Notes: generated by a model from the sequence alone, not told the origin. Shown: positions 32,061 to 40,233, numbered from the stretch's first letter. The stretch is 64,000 nucleotides of DNA from Streptoverticillium olivoreticuli subsp. olivoreticuli (GCF_003391135.1 NZ_CP031455.1:5316001-5380000); one strand, 5' to 3'. Translations and numbers: made by a program.

Positions 32061-32315
32061 TCAGCCGTGCTCCTCATCCGCTGTCGGAGGCCGGCTGGTC
32101 GTCAGCCAGGAGCGCGCGGGCTCGGCGGGCTGGGTGGTGTCCACGGTGAGGTGGAGCAGGGTGCCGCCGCCGCGGCCGGCCGGGTAGCTGCGCTGCTCGG
32201 TGGAGTCGAAGCAGCGCCGGAGCACTTCCGCGACGCGGCGGGCGGTGTCGGGGGAGGCGGAGACGATGCGGACGTCGGCACGTCCCGCCGGGGGCACTGG
32301 TTCTGCTGGTTTCAT
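32061..32315 (-). CDS. Hypothetical small protein
   Basis: The protein is 84 residues. ATG at 32315 follows GAGGAC. The sequence contains V-R-I-V-S-A-S-P-D-T-A-R-R-V-A-E-V-L-R-R and T-L-L-H-L-T-V-D-T, suggesting a compact alpha/beta fold without membrane segments. I do not recognise a family. In-frame sequence upstream of 32315 has poor coding character. It is in a run of small minus-strand genes of similar spacing. Confidence 0.55.
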   Translation of the reverse strand: MKPAEPVPPAGRADVRIVSASPDTARRVAEVLRRCFDSTEQRSYPAGRGGGTLLHLTVDTTQPAEPARSWLTTSRPPTADEEHG

Positions 32316-32374
32316 GCCGTCCTCGTTCTCGTCGGGGTGAGGTGATGTGTCGGCGGGGGTGACGCGTTGCTGTG

Positions 32375-32650
32375 TCACCCCCGTCGCCCCCAGTCGGAAA
32401 ATGGCACGTGTCGTCCGCGGTCCCGCCGAGGCTGCTCGCGGGGGGCGCGGACGAAGAGGGGCCCGGCGGGGTCGATCTCCGACCGCGGGCGGTTCCGGCT
32501 CCGGCTGTCGCGCCACGGCAGGACGCCGCTGTAGTGGAAGCCCGCGATCCGCTGGTCGTGCTGGGCATTGAGCAGGTGGATCAGAAGCACTCCCACGGCG
32601 ACCACGGCGAGAGCCACGACCAGGGTGATGACGATCTCCACGGTCCTCAC
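32375..32650 (-). CDS. Small single-pass membrane protein
   Basis: The protein is 91 residues. One N-terminal membrane helix (about 4-27: V-E-I-V-I-T-L-V-V-A-L-A-V-V) is followed by a short, strongly basic tail rich in Arg (S-R-S-R-N-R-P-R). There is no lipobox or cleavage site. The tail is predicted cytoplasmic or DNA/RNA-contacting. Function unknown. Divergent from the DUF5994 gene. Confidence 0.6.
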   Translation of the reverse strand: MRTVEIVITLVVALAVVAVGVLLIHLLNAQHDQRIAGFHYSGVLPWRDSRSRNRPRSEIDPAGPLFVRAPREQPRRDRGRHVPFSDWGRRG

Positions 32651-32878
32651 ATCCCTACCCGGACGGAGCGGAAGCCGGTGCGCGCAGTGGTCCCGGTCCT
32701 TTCACCCTACTCCGGGCCGTGGCCCACGGACCGTGCGCGACCAGGCATTTTCCCGGGCACGGGCGCGCGGCCGGTGCGCGGCGTACGGTGGGAACACCGC
32801 GGCGCTCCGCCCGGCGGCCGCCTCCGCGGTCCGCGCGGTGACCGATGCGCCGGATTCTCGGAGACGGGCGAACACACC

Positions 32879-33346
32879 ATGGCCGATTCCGACACCCCAC
32901 ACCTCCTGCCGGAGGCGGTCCACCGGGCCGTGAAACCGGGGACGGCCCTCCTGCGGCTGGAGACGACGCGGACCCGCGAGGGCATTCTGGACGGCGCCTG
33001 GTGGCCCCGCTCCCGCGACATCGCCGCCGAGCTCCCCGGTCTGATCGGCGCGCTGACCGAGCACCTCGGCCCGGTCACGCGCGTCGGCCTGGACGCGAGC
33101 GCCTGGGAGGAGCTCCCGGTGCGCCTGGTCATCGACGACCGGGTCGTGCACATCGACTCCTTCCCCGTCGGCGACGACACGGTGCTCATCACCCGGGGCG
33201 ACAACGACCACTTCGTCCTGCTGGTCGTCCCGCCCGGCACGGAACCCGGCGCGGCTCACGCCGCGATGGCCAGGGCCGTACGGGCCGACAACGTCACCGA
33301 TGCCGAGCACATCCTCATCGACACCAATGCCGACCGGCGGACCTGA
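32879..33346 (+). CDS. DUF5994 family protein
   Basis: The protein is 155 residues, soluble. The sequence has G-A-W-W-P-R-S-R-D-I-A-A-E-L-P near 40-55, then L-V-I-D-D-R-V-V-H-I-D and L-L-V-V-P-P-G-T near 120. This matches the DUF5994 proteins of actinomycetes. ATG at 32879 gives the conserved start. Function is unknown. It is divergent from the small membrane protein and next to the YjbQ gene. Confidence 0.75.
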   Translation: MADSDTPHLLPEAVHRAVKPGTALLRLETTRTREGILDGAWWPRSRDIAAELPGLIGALTEHLGPVTRVGLDASAWEELPVRLVIDDRVVHIDSFPVGDDTVLITRGDNDHFVLLVVPPGTEPGAAHAAMARAVRADNVTDAEHILIDTNADRRT

Positions 33347-33401
33347 ACAACAACCCGTCCAGCCGTGAGCGCCTCCGCCCGGCAACGGGTACTGATGAGC
33401 C

Positions 33402-33824
33402 ATGGCCAGCACTTTCACCACCCGCACGATCACCGTCACGACCGGCTCCGCCGAGACCATGCACGATCTGACGAACGCCTGCTCCGCGTTCCTCCGGGAG
33501 GCCGCTCACGGGCGGAACGGACTGCTGAACGTCTTCACTCCCCACGCGACGGCCGGCCTGGCCGTCATCGAGACCGGCGCGGGCAGCGACGACGACCTGC
33601 TGGCGGCCCTCCGCGACGTCCTCCCCGCGGACGACCGCTGGCGGGACCGCCACGGCGGCCCGGGCCAGGGCCGTGACCACGCGCTGCCGGCCCTGGTACC
33701 ACCGCACGCCACCTTGCCCGTGGTCGACGGTGAGCTGGAGCTGGGGGACTCGCAGTCCGTGGTGCTGGTGGACACCGACCGCGGCAACCCCGACCGTCAG
33801 GTCCGGCTGTCCTTCCTCAGCTGA
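33402..33824 (+). CDS. YjbQ/UPF0047 family protein
   Basis: The protein is 140 residues, the usual length. It has the family's H-A-T-A-G-L-A-V-I-E near 48-57, H-A-L-P-A-L-V and the C-terminal W/L-G-D-S-Q-S-V-V-L-V-D. E. coli YjbQ has weak thiamine-phosphate synthase activity; the physiological role is not settled. ATG at 33402. It overlaps the convergent phosphatase by 8 bp. Confidence 0.9.
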   Translation: MASTFTTRTITVTTGSAETMHDLTNACSAFLREAAHGRNGLLNVFTPHATAGLAVIETGAGSDDDLLAALRDVLPADDRWRDRHGGPGQGRDHALPALVPPHATLPVVDGELELGDSQSVVLVDTDRGNPDRQVRLSFLS

Positions 33825-34929
33825 ACGGTCCCGGGTCGTCCTTCGGAGGCTCCCCCAAGCGCACGGCGAGGGCGGCGATGTCGTCGTCGAGGCCCCCTCT
33901 GCTGTAGCGGAGGAGGTCACGGTGAAGGGTGTCGAGCAGCCGGCGGGGCCGTTCCGGGGTCTGCCGGCGCATCCAGGCCGCCAGCGGGAAGAGCTCGCCG
34001 CCGTGGTCGCGGGCCTCGGTGACGCCGTCGGTGTAGAGAAGCAGCAGGTCGCCGGGGGTGAAGCCGAAGGTGTCTGTGCTGTAGTGGTCGCCGATCAGCT
34101 CCGCGAGGTTGAGCAGCGGCGAGGGGGCGGTGGGCTCCAGGACGCGGAGTCCCTCGCGGCCAAGGAGCAGCGGCGGGGGGTGCCCGCAGTTGAGGATTCC
34201 TATACGGCCGCCCTCGTGCGGGATCTCGACGAGAAGGGCGGTGGCGAAGCGCTCCATCAGATCCTCGGGCGGGAACGCGGCGCTGTAACGGGTGCTGCTG
34301 GCCTCCATACGGCGCGCGACGCAGGCCAGGTCGGCCTCGCCGTAGGCCGCTTCCCGGAAGGAGTTGACCATCGCCGCGGCCGCCCCCACCGCCGGCAGCC
34401 CCTTGCCCCGCACATCGCCGATGAGCAGCCGGACCCCGTACTGCGTGTCCGCCACCTCGTAGAAGTCACCGCCGATACGGGCCTCCGCCGCGGCCGCGAG
34501 ATACAGCGACTCGACCTCGACGCCCCCGAGCCGCCGTGGCATCGGGCTCAGCACCACCTGCTGCGCCGCGTCGGCGACGAGCCGGACCTGGAAGAGGGTC
34601 CGCTCCCGCTTGAGCCGGACATGACTTCCGTACGCGGCGGCCACGGTGACCGCGACGATCCCCGCCGCCGTGTACCCCGTCCCCAGGTCGGGGAACACGA
34701 TGCCGAGCCCGATCATGAGGAAGAGGCAGACCGTCCCCAGCAGAACGGTGGGGAGCACGGGCCACATGGCGGCGGCGAGGGCGGGCGCCGCGGGCAGAAG
34801 GCGGCTGAAGGCCATGCTTCTGGGCGTGGTGTACGCCAGGCTCGCGATGACAATGGTGAGGATCACCGGTGACAGCACGGTAAGCGGCCCCCGGCCGAGG
34901 CTGTTGCGGAGCCGCCCAGGCTTGATCAC
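33817..34929 (-). CDS. Membrane PP2C (SpoIIE-type) protein phosphatase
   Basis: The protein is 370 residues. Four to five N-terminal membrane segments (about 18-100) are followed by a SpoIIE phosphatase domain from about 125, with the metal-binding acidic motifs G-G-D-F-Y-E, L-I-G-D-V-R-G-K-G (near 168-176), Y-T-D-G-V-T-E-A and G-L-D-D-D-I-A. Such enzymes dephosphorylate STAS anti-sigma antagonists in streptomycete stress control. A STAS protein lies 7 kb away in the tRNA-Pro island, but no link is shown. This is the last chromosomal gene before the island. Confidence 0.88.
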   Translation of the reverse strand: MIKPGRLRNSLGRGPLTVLSPVILTIVIASLAYTTPRSMAFSRLLPAAPALAAAMWPVLPTVLLGTVCLFLMIGLGIVFPDLGTGYTAAGIVAVTVAAAYGSHVRLKRERTLFQVRLVADAAQQVVLSPMPRRLGGVEVESLYLAAAAEARIGGDFYEVADTQYGVRLLIGDVRGKGLPAVGAAAAMVNSFREAAYGEADLACVARRMEASSTRYSAAFPPEDLMERFATALLVEIPHEGGRIGILNCGHPPPLLLGREGLRVLEPTAPSPLLNLAELIGDHYSTDTFGFTPGDLLLLYTDGVTEARDHGGELFPLAAWMRRQTPERPRRLLDTLHRDLLRYSRGGLDDDIAALAVRLGEPPKDDPGPFS

Positions 34930-35004
34930 ATTTCATAGCATATCCATACGGGGTGGACGCGGCGCTCCGACGGCCCGGAGCCGGGTCCGGGGTGCGGCTT
35001 CCTT

Positions 35005-35074
35005 GATCCACTCCCCGCGTGCCGCCCGCGTGCCTTCCGGGCGCCTGAAGTGCTGTTTCACCTGTCGGGGTGGC
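35005..35074 (-). repeat. att copy A: tRNA-Pro 3' end with gatccactcc box
   Basis: Bases 35045-35074 match 44061-44090 in 29 of 30 positions, covering the tRNA-Pro acceptor end and the 20 bases beyond it. Forty bases to the left lies gatccactccccgc (35005-35018), a box that also accompanies the other copies, and ttccgggcgc just before the core is shared with the tRNA-side copy. The hairpin seen in copies B and D is missing here. Confidence 0.7.
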
Positions 35075-35094
35075 CTGGGGCTCCGGCCGGGGCG

Positions 35095-35532
35095 CTATCC
35101 GCAGTCGCCCAGGACGGGACCTGAATCGACGGGCGAGTACGTCGCGTACAGCAGGAACAGCTCCAGCGGAATCGTCAGCATGCCGGGCCACACGCCGATG
35201 TAAGCCACGAGCCCTCGCTTCGTCCCCCAGAGCGGGACGCCGTACTGCCGGCGGATCCGCTTGGCGAGCAGTACGCAGACAACGACCGCGGAAATGCCGA
35301 GGACCGGCCCAGCCCACGCGGCGACATGTTCCGCTTTCGGGAAGGGCATGTGCCGGCATGCCGCCTGTTGCCGTTCGACCCAGTCGCGGTCGATGTTCTG
35401 CACCTGCCAGGAAGTGACCACGCCGACAACGGTCGCGACCGGCACCCACAGTGCGGCGATCAGTGTGCCGGGCGCGATCGGGTGCTTCCGCGTGGCACGG
35501 CCGGAGACGGTGGAAGAAGGTGAAGCAGCCAT
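35095..35532 (-). CDS. Hypothetical membrane protein (island)
   Basis: The protein is 145 residues with about three membrane segments: 23-42 (L-I-A-A-L-W-V-P-V-A-T), 72-89 (V-L-G-I-S-A-V-V-V-C-V) and 106-128 (L-V-A-Y-I-G-V-W-P-G-M). Two Cys flank the first outside loop and the C-terminus. ATG at 35532. It lies between att copies A and B, so it is the only gene of the smallest island unit. No family recognised. Confidence 0.65.
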   Translation of the reverse strand: MAASPSSTVSGRATRKHPIAPGTLIAALWVPVATVVGVVTSWQVQNIDRDWVERQQAACRHMPFPKAEHVAAWAGPVLGISAVVVCVLLAKRIRRQYGVPLWGTKRGLVAYIGVWPGMLTIPLELFLLYATYSPVDSGPVLGDCG

Positions 35533-35541
35533 CAGTACCGA

Positions 35542-35657
35542 GATCCACTCCCTGCTCGTTCCCTGCGCACCCTCCAGATACCCGAAAGTGCTTCAGGTCT
35601 GGTTTCCTGTGAAAGGAAACCAGACCTGAAGTGCTGTTTGAGCTGTCGGGGTGGCGG
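35542..35657 (-). repeat. att copy B: hairpin plus tRNA-Pro 3' end
   Basis: gatccactcc at 35542 is followed by a hairpin (arms 35591-35608 and 35614-35631, 18 bp perfect, 5-base loop) and then a 32-base match, with one mismatch, to the tRNA-Pro end (35626-35657). The box-hairpin-core spacing (84 bases from box to core) is almost the same as at the true tRNA-Pro (85 bases), but the hairpin arms have different bases that still pair. It looks like a second tRNA-Pro terminator carried in from another strain. Confidence 0.7.
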
Positions 35658-35666
35658 TGTTGTCGC

Positions 35667-35845
35667 TCACGAGGACGCCTCCGCGGACGCGGGCCGGCCG
35701 GGGCGGGTGAGGACCCCGGCGAGCTTGTTGGTCATCTCCGGCAGCAGCCAGTCGGCTGGAAGAGGTCGAAGGCCGGGGTGAGGCCGTAGACGCAGATCTT
35801 CCCGCCCTTGCGCGAGGCGATCATTGACAGCAGCCTCAGCCGCAC
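35667..35845 (-). pseudogene. Frameshifted gene tail, unidentified
   Basis: One minus-strand frame reads L-S-M-I-A-S-R-K-G-G-K-I-C-V-Y-G-L-T-P-A-F-D-L-F. A single-base shift then continues A-D-W-L-L-P-E-M-T-N-K-L-A-G-V-L-T-R-P-G-R-P to the stop at 35667. Both halves read like protein and together make a convincing C-terminus. It abuts att copy B and its 5' part is absent. I do not recognise the family. It is a broken remnant between att B and the Shedu gene. Confidence 0.45.
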
Positions 35846-35880
35846 GACTGCTGCGGACCATAGTTGTCAGTGCCGACTTC

Positions 35881-35892
35881 TAAAGTCCTGGT
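35881..35892 (+). promoter_or_regulatory. Leaderless promoter of sduA (-10 box)
   Basis: TAAAGT (35881-35886) is followed by six bases and then the ATG. This is the standard actinobacterial -10 to start distance for transcripts beginning at the start codon, and there is no ribosome site. A clear -35 box is not seen. Confidence 0.5.
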
Positions 35893-37107
35893 ATGGCGAT
35901 ATTCCGATCCAGCTTCTCGCTCAGGCGCATGGTCGAAGAAGCGCGAAAACTCACCGAGCACGCCGGCGTACATGAACAGATCGATGCGGTGCTGCGCATC
36001 ATGGGCGATGGCTTCGGCGGGACGTACGGCAAGGGAAGGCCGTTGGTGGACGCCCTGGAGGATGCGGCCCAAGAGTGCCTGCTCCATGAGGAGTTCGCGC
36101 TGGCTCAGCGCTTTCAGAGGTTCGCCGGCTACGCGGGCGGCGAACTCTTCCTTGACACCATTGAGAATTACTACGACGCGAAGGCGCGGCAGCGGAGCGA
36201 GGAGTTCATGCGGCGGATGGCTGCCATGGGCGCCGATCGAGCCGTGTCCACCTTGGAGGCGCTGCGCGCCGAGAACCCCGATGCGAGTGTCACCGACGCC
36301 CTCGCTCTCTTCCACGGCATCGCCCGGTCCACCGGCCATCTGGGTATCGGAGACGGCGAGGGCGGAATCCAGCTGCCCACCAAGTACCTCAAGCGCCTCC
36401 AGGAGTTCGGGCACATGGAGCTGATCCTGAAGGATCTTCCCCGGCCGGCCTCTGCCGAGACCGCCCGGATGATGAGCGAGTTCCTGGAGGACGCGGACGC
36501 CGGAATGCTGGCCCAGCTGCTGGAACTGCGGGCCAGGCGGGCGGGCCTCGCCGCCCTGCGCGTCGCAGTGGACCGCCCCGAGAGCTCTGAGGGCGCCCTC
36601 CACGCCTGCCTGAAGAACCAGGAGTGGATCTTCGGCGGCGCCTTCGTGGCTGAGCTGGCCCGCCGTCAGTACACCCCGGACACCATTCTCGACATTCCGC
36701 TACTGCGAGGGGACGGCTCTTTGCACGTGGTGGAACTCAAGCGCGCCAACATCGAGAAACTGGTCATCCGGCCCAGCGGTCAACTCATGCTGGGTGCCCC
36801 GGTCCACCGCGCGGTCTCGCAGACGCAGAACTACCTACGGACCTTGGACGAGGGCCGTGAAACCATCCTCGCGCAGTACGGGGTCGACACGCGCAGGGCC
36901 TCCGCGACTGTCGTGATCGGGCATCCGCAGTACGTGAATGAGGGGGTCACACCCCAGCAGGTCGCAGACACGCTGCGGACCTACAACACGCACATGGCAC
37001 GTATAGAAGTGATCACCTACGAGACCTTGCTGGAGTCTGCGGAGCGGATGCTGGCGCTCTCGTCGGCCGAGCAGACCTCCGGCCAAGTTGAGGGACACAC
37101 GGCATGA
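35893..37107 (+). CDS. sduA: Shedu-type defence nuclease (SduA, DUF4263)
   Basis: The protein is 404 residues. The N-terminal ~230 residues are helical (V-E-E-A-R-K-L-T-E-H; D-A-L-E-D-A-A-Q-E-C-L) and of unclear role. The C-terminal domain fits DUF4263 of Shedu: L-K-N-Q-E-W-I-F-G-G (240-249), Asp267 followed 14 residues later by Glu281-Leu-Lys283 (a PD-(D/E)xK nuclease core: ILDI then VVELKRA), and A-V-S-Q-T-Q-N-Y-L (307-315). Shedu proteins are DNA-cutting antiphage effectors (family knowledge). ATG at 35893 lies six bases after TAAAGT, a leaderless promoter spacing. A small gene follows with ATGA overlap. It lies between att copies B and C. Confidence 0.85.
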   Translation: MAIFRSSFSLRRMVEEARKLTEHAGVHEQIDAVLRIMGDGFGGTYGKGRPLVDALEDAAQECLLHEEFALAQRFQRFAGYAGGELFLDTIENYYDAKARQRSEEFMRRMAAMGADRAVSTLEALRAENPDASVTDALALFHGIARSTGHLGIGDGEGGIQLPTKYLKRLQEFGHMELILKDLPRPASAETARMMSEFLEDADAGMLAQLLELRARRAGLAALRVAVDRPESSEGALHACLKNQEWIFGGAFVAELARRQYTPDTILDIPLLRGDGSLHVVELKRANIEKLVIRPSGQLMLGAPVHRAVSQTQNYLRTLDEGRETILAQYGVDTRRASATVVIGHPQYVNEGVTPQQVADTLRTYNTHMARIEVITYETLLESAERMLALSSAEQTSGQVEGHTA

Positions 37108-37427
37108 ACGACGACTCTCCCGCGATCGAGCCGCTCCTGGCGAGACTCTGCGGTGGCGCCATCAGTGGTAAGGACTACGTCGGCTACTTCATGAACGAGC
37201 ACGGCGAGGAACTCGTCTTCGCCCAGCGGCGGGGCGACAAGACCGCCCGGCTTTGGCACAGCGACGCGGACTGGGAGATGGTCCGGGTCGGTGATCATTC
37301 GATACGGCTCGACGGAGTCATGGAAGGGATGATCACCGTGGCCGACCTGATCATCAACCGCTCTGAGGCGACATGGCTGTCCTCCTGCCTGGCAGCCTCC
37401 CGCCATCTGCGTCCGGGGCGCGCCTGA
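37104..37427 (+). CDS. Small protein coupled to Shedu nuclease, new family
   Basis: The protein is 107 residues. Its ATG overlaps the sduA stop (ATGA), so the two are translated together. Core sequence: L-L-A-R-L-C-G-G-A-I-S, D-Y-V-G-Y-F-M-N-E-H-G-E-E, V-F-A-Q-R-R-G-D-K-T-A-R-L and H-S-D-A-D-W-E. A degraded relative lies at 9910-10170 in the tRNA-Ser island. There is no signal, membrane segment, zinc site or nuclease motif. The fold looks alpha then beta-hairpin rich. Plausible roles are an immunity or regulatory partner of the nuclease (inference). The C-terminus ends beside att copy C. Confidence 0.75.
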   Translation: MNDDSPAIEPLLARLCGGAISGKDYVGYFMNEHGEELVFAQRRGDKTARLWHSDADWEMVRVGDHSIRLDGVMEGMITVADLIINRSEATWLSSCLAASRHLRPGRA

Positions 37428-37433
37428 CCTGGT

Positions 37434-37499
37434 GTTTCTCTATCGAGGTGGCGGGATTTGAACCCGGGAACGGGCCACCTTGCAAGATCCACTCCCCGC
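37434..37499 (-). repeat. att copy C: diverged tRNA-Pro 3' half
   Basis: Bases 37447-37465 (ggtggcgggatttgaaccc) are identical to the T-arm and acceptor of tRNA-Pro, and the preceding ~25 bases align with mismatches to the sequence beyond the tRNA. gatccactccccgc follows at 37486-37499, identical to the box of copy A but on the opposite side of the core. The rest of 37428-37740 (312 bases) holds no gene; it ends in the CheB promoter. Confidence 0.6.
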
Positions 37500-37728
37500 T
37501 CGCCCGGGAGTTTCTTCCTGTGTTCGTACAGCTCCACGGCGAGGAAGATACCGACCCTTGGGGTCGGCGTAGCTCGCGTGAGTGTCAAGCTTCCCCGGGA
37601 GGATGTTCGGGGTGCTGACGCCCATGTCGGCCCATCCGTCGGCAGCCGTTGCGACCGTGCCGTACGGCGCCCCCGGAAGGTGTCGCAAGCTGCGCGAAAG
37701 CTGACCGGTTCCCCGGGACCGGGTCCGT

Positions 37729-37740
37729 TAGTCTCGCCCT
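37729..37740 (+). promoter_or_regulatory. Leaderless promoter candidate of cheB-like gene
   Basis: TAGTCT (37729-37734), six bases, then the GTG start at 37741, with no ribosome site. The same pattern precedes nth. Confidence 0.4.
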
Positions 37741-38340
37741 GTGACGGCAGACCAGCACGTACCGGACCCGTACGCCATCGTGGCGGTCGCCGCCTCGGCC
37801 GGCGGCATCCGCGGCCTTGGCGTGTTCCTGGGATCCCTGGCCCCTGGCCTCCGGGTACCGGTGCTCGTCGTCCAGCACCTGGATCGGCGGCACCGGAGCT
37901 TCATCGCTGAGATCCTCGGCCGCAAATCGTCTCTTCCTGTCAAATTGGCCGAGGATCGTGAACACGTCGAGGCGGGGACCGTTTATGTGGCTCCGCCCGA
38001 TCGACACCTCCTCGTCGGGCCCGAGGGGGTCCTCACGTTGTCGAGTGATGCCCTCGTTCACTTCGTGCGGCCCTCTGCCGATCGGCTCTTCGAATCGGTG
38101 GCCGATGCCTACGGTCCGCGGGCCATCGCCTGCGTGCTCACCGGCACCGGCGTCGACGGCGCGACGGGGGTGCTCGCGGTGAAGTCGCACGGAGGCACCG
38201 TGATCGCCGAGGATCCGCAGACGGCAGAGTTCAGGGGCATGCCGGAGGCGGCGGTTCAGACGGGGGCCGTCGACTTTGTGCTACCCCTTGACGAAATCGC
38301 CGCGGCCGTCCGCGGTCTGACCGAGACCAAGAGGCAGTGA
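37741..38340 (+). CDS. Stand-alone CheB methylesterase domain protein
   Basis: The protein is 199 residues and consists only of the CheB catalytic domain; the usual receiver domain is missing. The triad is visible: Ser in A-A-S-A-G-G (about 18-22), His in V-V-Q-H-L-D (about 43-46) and Asp in G-T-G-V-D-G (about 138-143). In chemotaxis it would demethylate receptor glutamates, but this organism type is non-motile and no chemoreceptor is nearby. It is followed at once by a CheR-PAS protein, whose products it may hydrolyse. Part of a sensory block in the tRNA-Pro island. Confidence 0.85.
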   Translation: MTADQHVPDPYAIVAVAASAGGIRGLGVFLGSLAPGLRVPVLVVQHLDRRHRSFIAEILGRKSSLPVKLAEDREHVEAGTVYVAPPDRHLLVGPEGVLTLSSDALVHFVRPSADRLFESVADAYGPRAIACVLTGTGVDGATGVLAVKSHGGTVIAEDPQTAEFRGMPEAAVQTGAVDFVLPLDEIAAAVRGLTETKRQ

Positions 38341-40202
38341 TGAGCCAGTCGGCCGGTGCCGAGACTGACCAAGAGTTCGAGGAACTGCTCGATTTCATCC
38401 GCGATGCACGCGGATTCGACTTCACCGGATACAAGCGTTCCACCTTGACCCGGCGTATCCGCAAGCGGATGAACGAGGCGGGTGTCCAGGGCTACGCGGA
38501 GTACCGCGATCTGCTCGAGACCGATACGGACGAGTTCCGCACCCTGTTCAACACGATCCTCATCAATGTCACGTCCATGTTCCGTGACCAGGACGCGTGG
38601 GCTCTTCTCCAGCGTGAGGTCGTCCCCGACATAATCGCGGATGTCGGCCCCGAGGCCGAGATCCGGGTATGGAGCGCCGGCTGTTCCAGCGGTGAGGAAG
38701 CGTTCTCGCTGGCCATCATGTTCGCGGAGGCGCTCGGTATCGAGGAATGCCTCCAGCGCGTCAAGATCTACGCCACGGACGTGGACGAGGAAGCACTGCG
38801 CGAAGCCCGCGCGGGGCTCTATCCGGCGAAGACCCTGGAGCCGCTCTCCGCGGAACTGCGGGAGAAGTACTTCGAGCAGAACGGCGCCAAGTTCGTCTTC
38901 CGGCCCGATCTCCGGCGTCGGGTCATCTTCGGCCGTCACGACATCACCCGTGACGCCCCCATCTCCCGCCTGGACCTGCTGGTCTGCCGCAACACCCTGA
39001 TGTACTTCAACGTCGAGGCGCAGGCCCAGATCCTCGACCGTTTCCACTTCGCGCTGCGGGAGGGCGGGTACCTCTTCCTCGGCAAGGCCGAGATGCTGCT
39101 CAACCACGGAGAGCGGTTCGAGGCGGTCAGCATCCGCCAGCGCATCTTCCGCTGCCGCCCCGGCGCCAACAACCTTCCCTATCCCCCGATGCCCGCCAAG
39201 GTGAGGCCGATCATGGGGCCTGAGGTGCAGGCGACTACTAGGACCCGACAACTGCGCGATCTGATCCTCGACGCGGCTCCGTCCGCCGGCGTCGCCCTGG
39301 ACGCGGAGGGAACCGTAGTGCTGATCAACAGCCAGGCGCGCTCCCGGTTCGGCCTCAACGTCAATGACGTGGGCCGCCCCTTCCAGGATCTGGAGCTCTC
39401 CTACCGGCCCATCGAACTCCGTTCCCTTATCGAGCAGGCCACGCACGAACGCCGGACACTGCGTGCCAACGGTGTCGAACGGCACCTGGGCGACGGCGGC
39501 ACTCAGTATTACGACATCCTCGTCCAGCCGATCTCGAGCGGTCCCGGCCTCCCGGTCGCCACCAACATCACCTTCACCGACGTCACGCATGCCACGCAGC
39601 TCAAGGCGGAAGTCAAGCGGGTCCGTGATGACCTCGAAACGGCATACGAGGAGCTCCAGTCGACCAACGAGGAGTTGGAGACCACGAACGAGGAGCTCCA
39701 GTCGAGCATCGAGGAGTTGGAGACCACCAATGAGGAGCTCCAGTCGACCAACGAGGAGCTCGAAACCACCAACGAAGAACTGCAGTCGGGCCATGAAGAG
39801 CTCGAAACGATGAACGACGAGATGCGCATCCGCACCAAGGATCTGGACGAAGCCAGGGCATTCCTGGAAGGCGTGGTGGGCAGTATCGCGGCCGGTGTGG
39901 TGGTCCTGACCGCCGACATGAAGGTGAAGAGCTGGAACCGGGGCGCGGTCGAACTGTGGGGGCTGCGCGCGGAGGAAGTGCTCGACGAGCACTTCTACAC
40001 ACTGGACTTCGGGCTGCCCACCACCGAATTGCGCGAGGTCATCCAGAAATGCATCGCGTCGGGCAAGCGGGCGGGCCCGGTGGGGATCCCCGCCGTCAAT
40101 CGTATCGGCAGAAGCATCAACTGTGCGGTGATCTGTTCTCCTTTCGACGGTCACAACGGCGGAGTGGTGCTGCTGATGGAGGACGCCACCAACGCGGGGT
40201 AG
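38340..40202 (+). CDS. CheR methyltransferase fused to PAS domains by a coiled coil
   Basis: The protein is 620 residues. A CheR N-terminal helical domain (about 10-70, with R-R-I-R-K-R-M) leads to a SAM-binding methyltransferase domain (W-S-A-G-C-S-S-G-E-E-A near 108-118; F-R-D-Q after N-V-T-S-M). Then come a PAS-like domain (about 310-420), a coiled coil of ELxTTNE/ELQSTNE heptads (about 435-495), and a second PAS domain to the end. Such CheB/CheR-PAS pairs occur outside chemotaxis as signalling modules. There is no histidine kinase domain, so output must go through partners. Start: ATG 38340 overlaps the CheB stop by one base; GTG 38337 is the alternative. Confidence 0.82.
   Translation: MSQSAGAETDQEFEELLDFIRDARGFDFTGYKRSTLTRRIRKRMNEAGVQGYAEYRDLLETDTDEFRTLFNTILINVTSMFRDQDAWALLQREVVPDIIADVGPEAEIRVWSAGCSSGEEAFSLAIMFAEALGIEECLQRVKIYATDVDEEALREARAGLYPAKTLEPLSAELREKYFEQNGAKFVFRPDLRRRVIFGRHDITRDAPISRLDLLVCRNTLMYFNVEAQAQILDRFHFALREGGYLFLGKAEMLLNHGERFEAVSIRQRIFRCRPGANNLPYPPMPAKVRPIMGPEVQATTRTRQLRDLILDAAPSAGVALDAEGTVVLINSQARSRFGLNVNDVGRPFQDLELSYRPIELRSLIEQATHERRTLRANGVERHLGDGGTQYYDILVQPISSGPGLPVATNITFTDVTHATQLKAEVKRVRDDLETAYEELQSTNEELETTNEELQSSIEELETTNEELQSTNEELETTNEELQSGHEELETMNDEMRIRTKDLDEARAFLEGVVGSIAAGVVVLTADMKVKSWNRGAVELWGLRAEEVLDEHFYTLDFGLPTTELREVIQKCIASGKRAGPVGIPAVNRIGRSINCAVICSPFDGHNGGVVLLMEDATNAG
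39650..39810 (+). repeat. Coiled-coil heptad repeat in the CheR-PAS gene
   Basis: A 21-base unit (gaggagctccagtcgaccaa-like) is repeated about seven times with alternating ctccagtcg and ttggagacc versions, encoding E-L-Q-S-T-N-E / E-L-E-T-T-N-E heptads. Length variation here would alter the coiled-coil register or length without breaking the frame. Confidence 0.7.
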
Positions 40203-40233
40203 CGGTTCACACCGCCAGGCGTACGCTGTGAAC

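Noticed and set aside
37447..37465. Apparent tRNA gene
   Set aside because: A T-arm and acceptor half only, with no other arms. It is treated as a diverged att copy.
39650..39810. CRISPR-like tandem repeat
   Set aside because: The repeats are in frame within a coding region, have no unique spacers, and encode a coiled coil. No cas gene is in the window.
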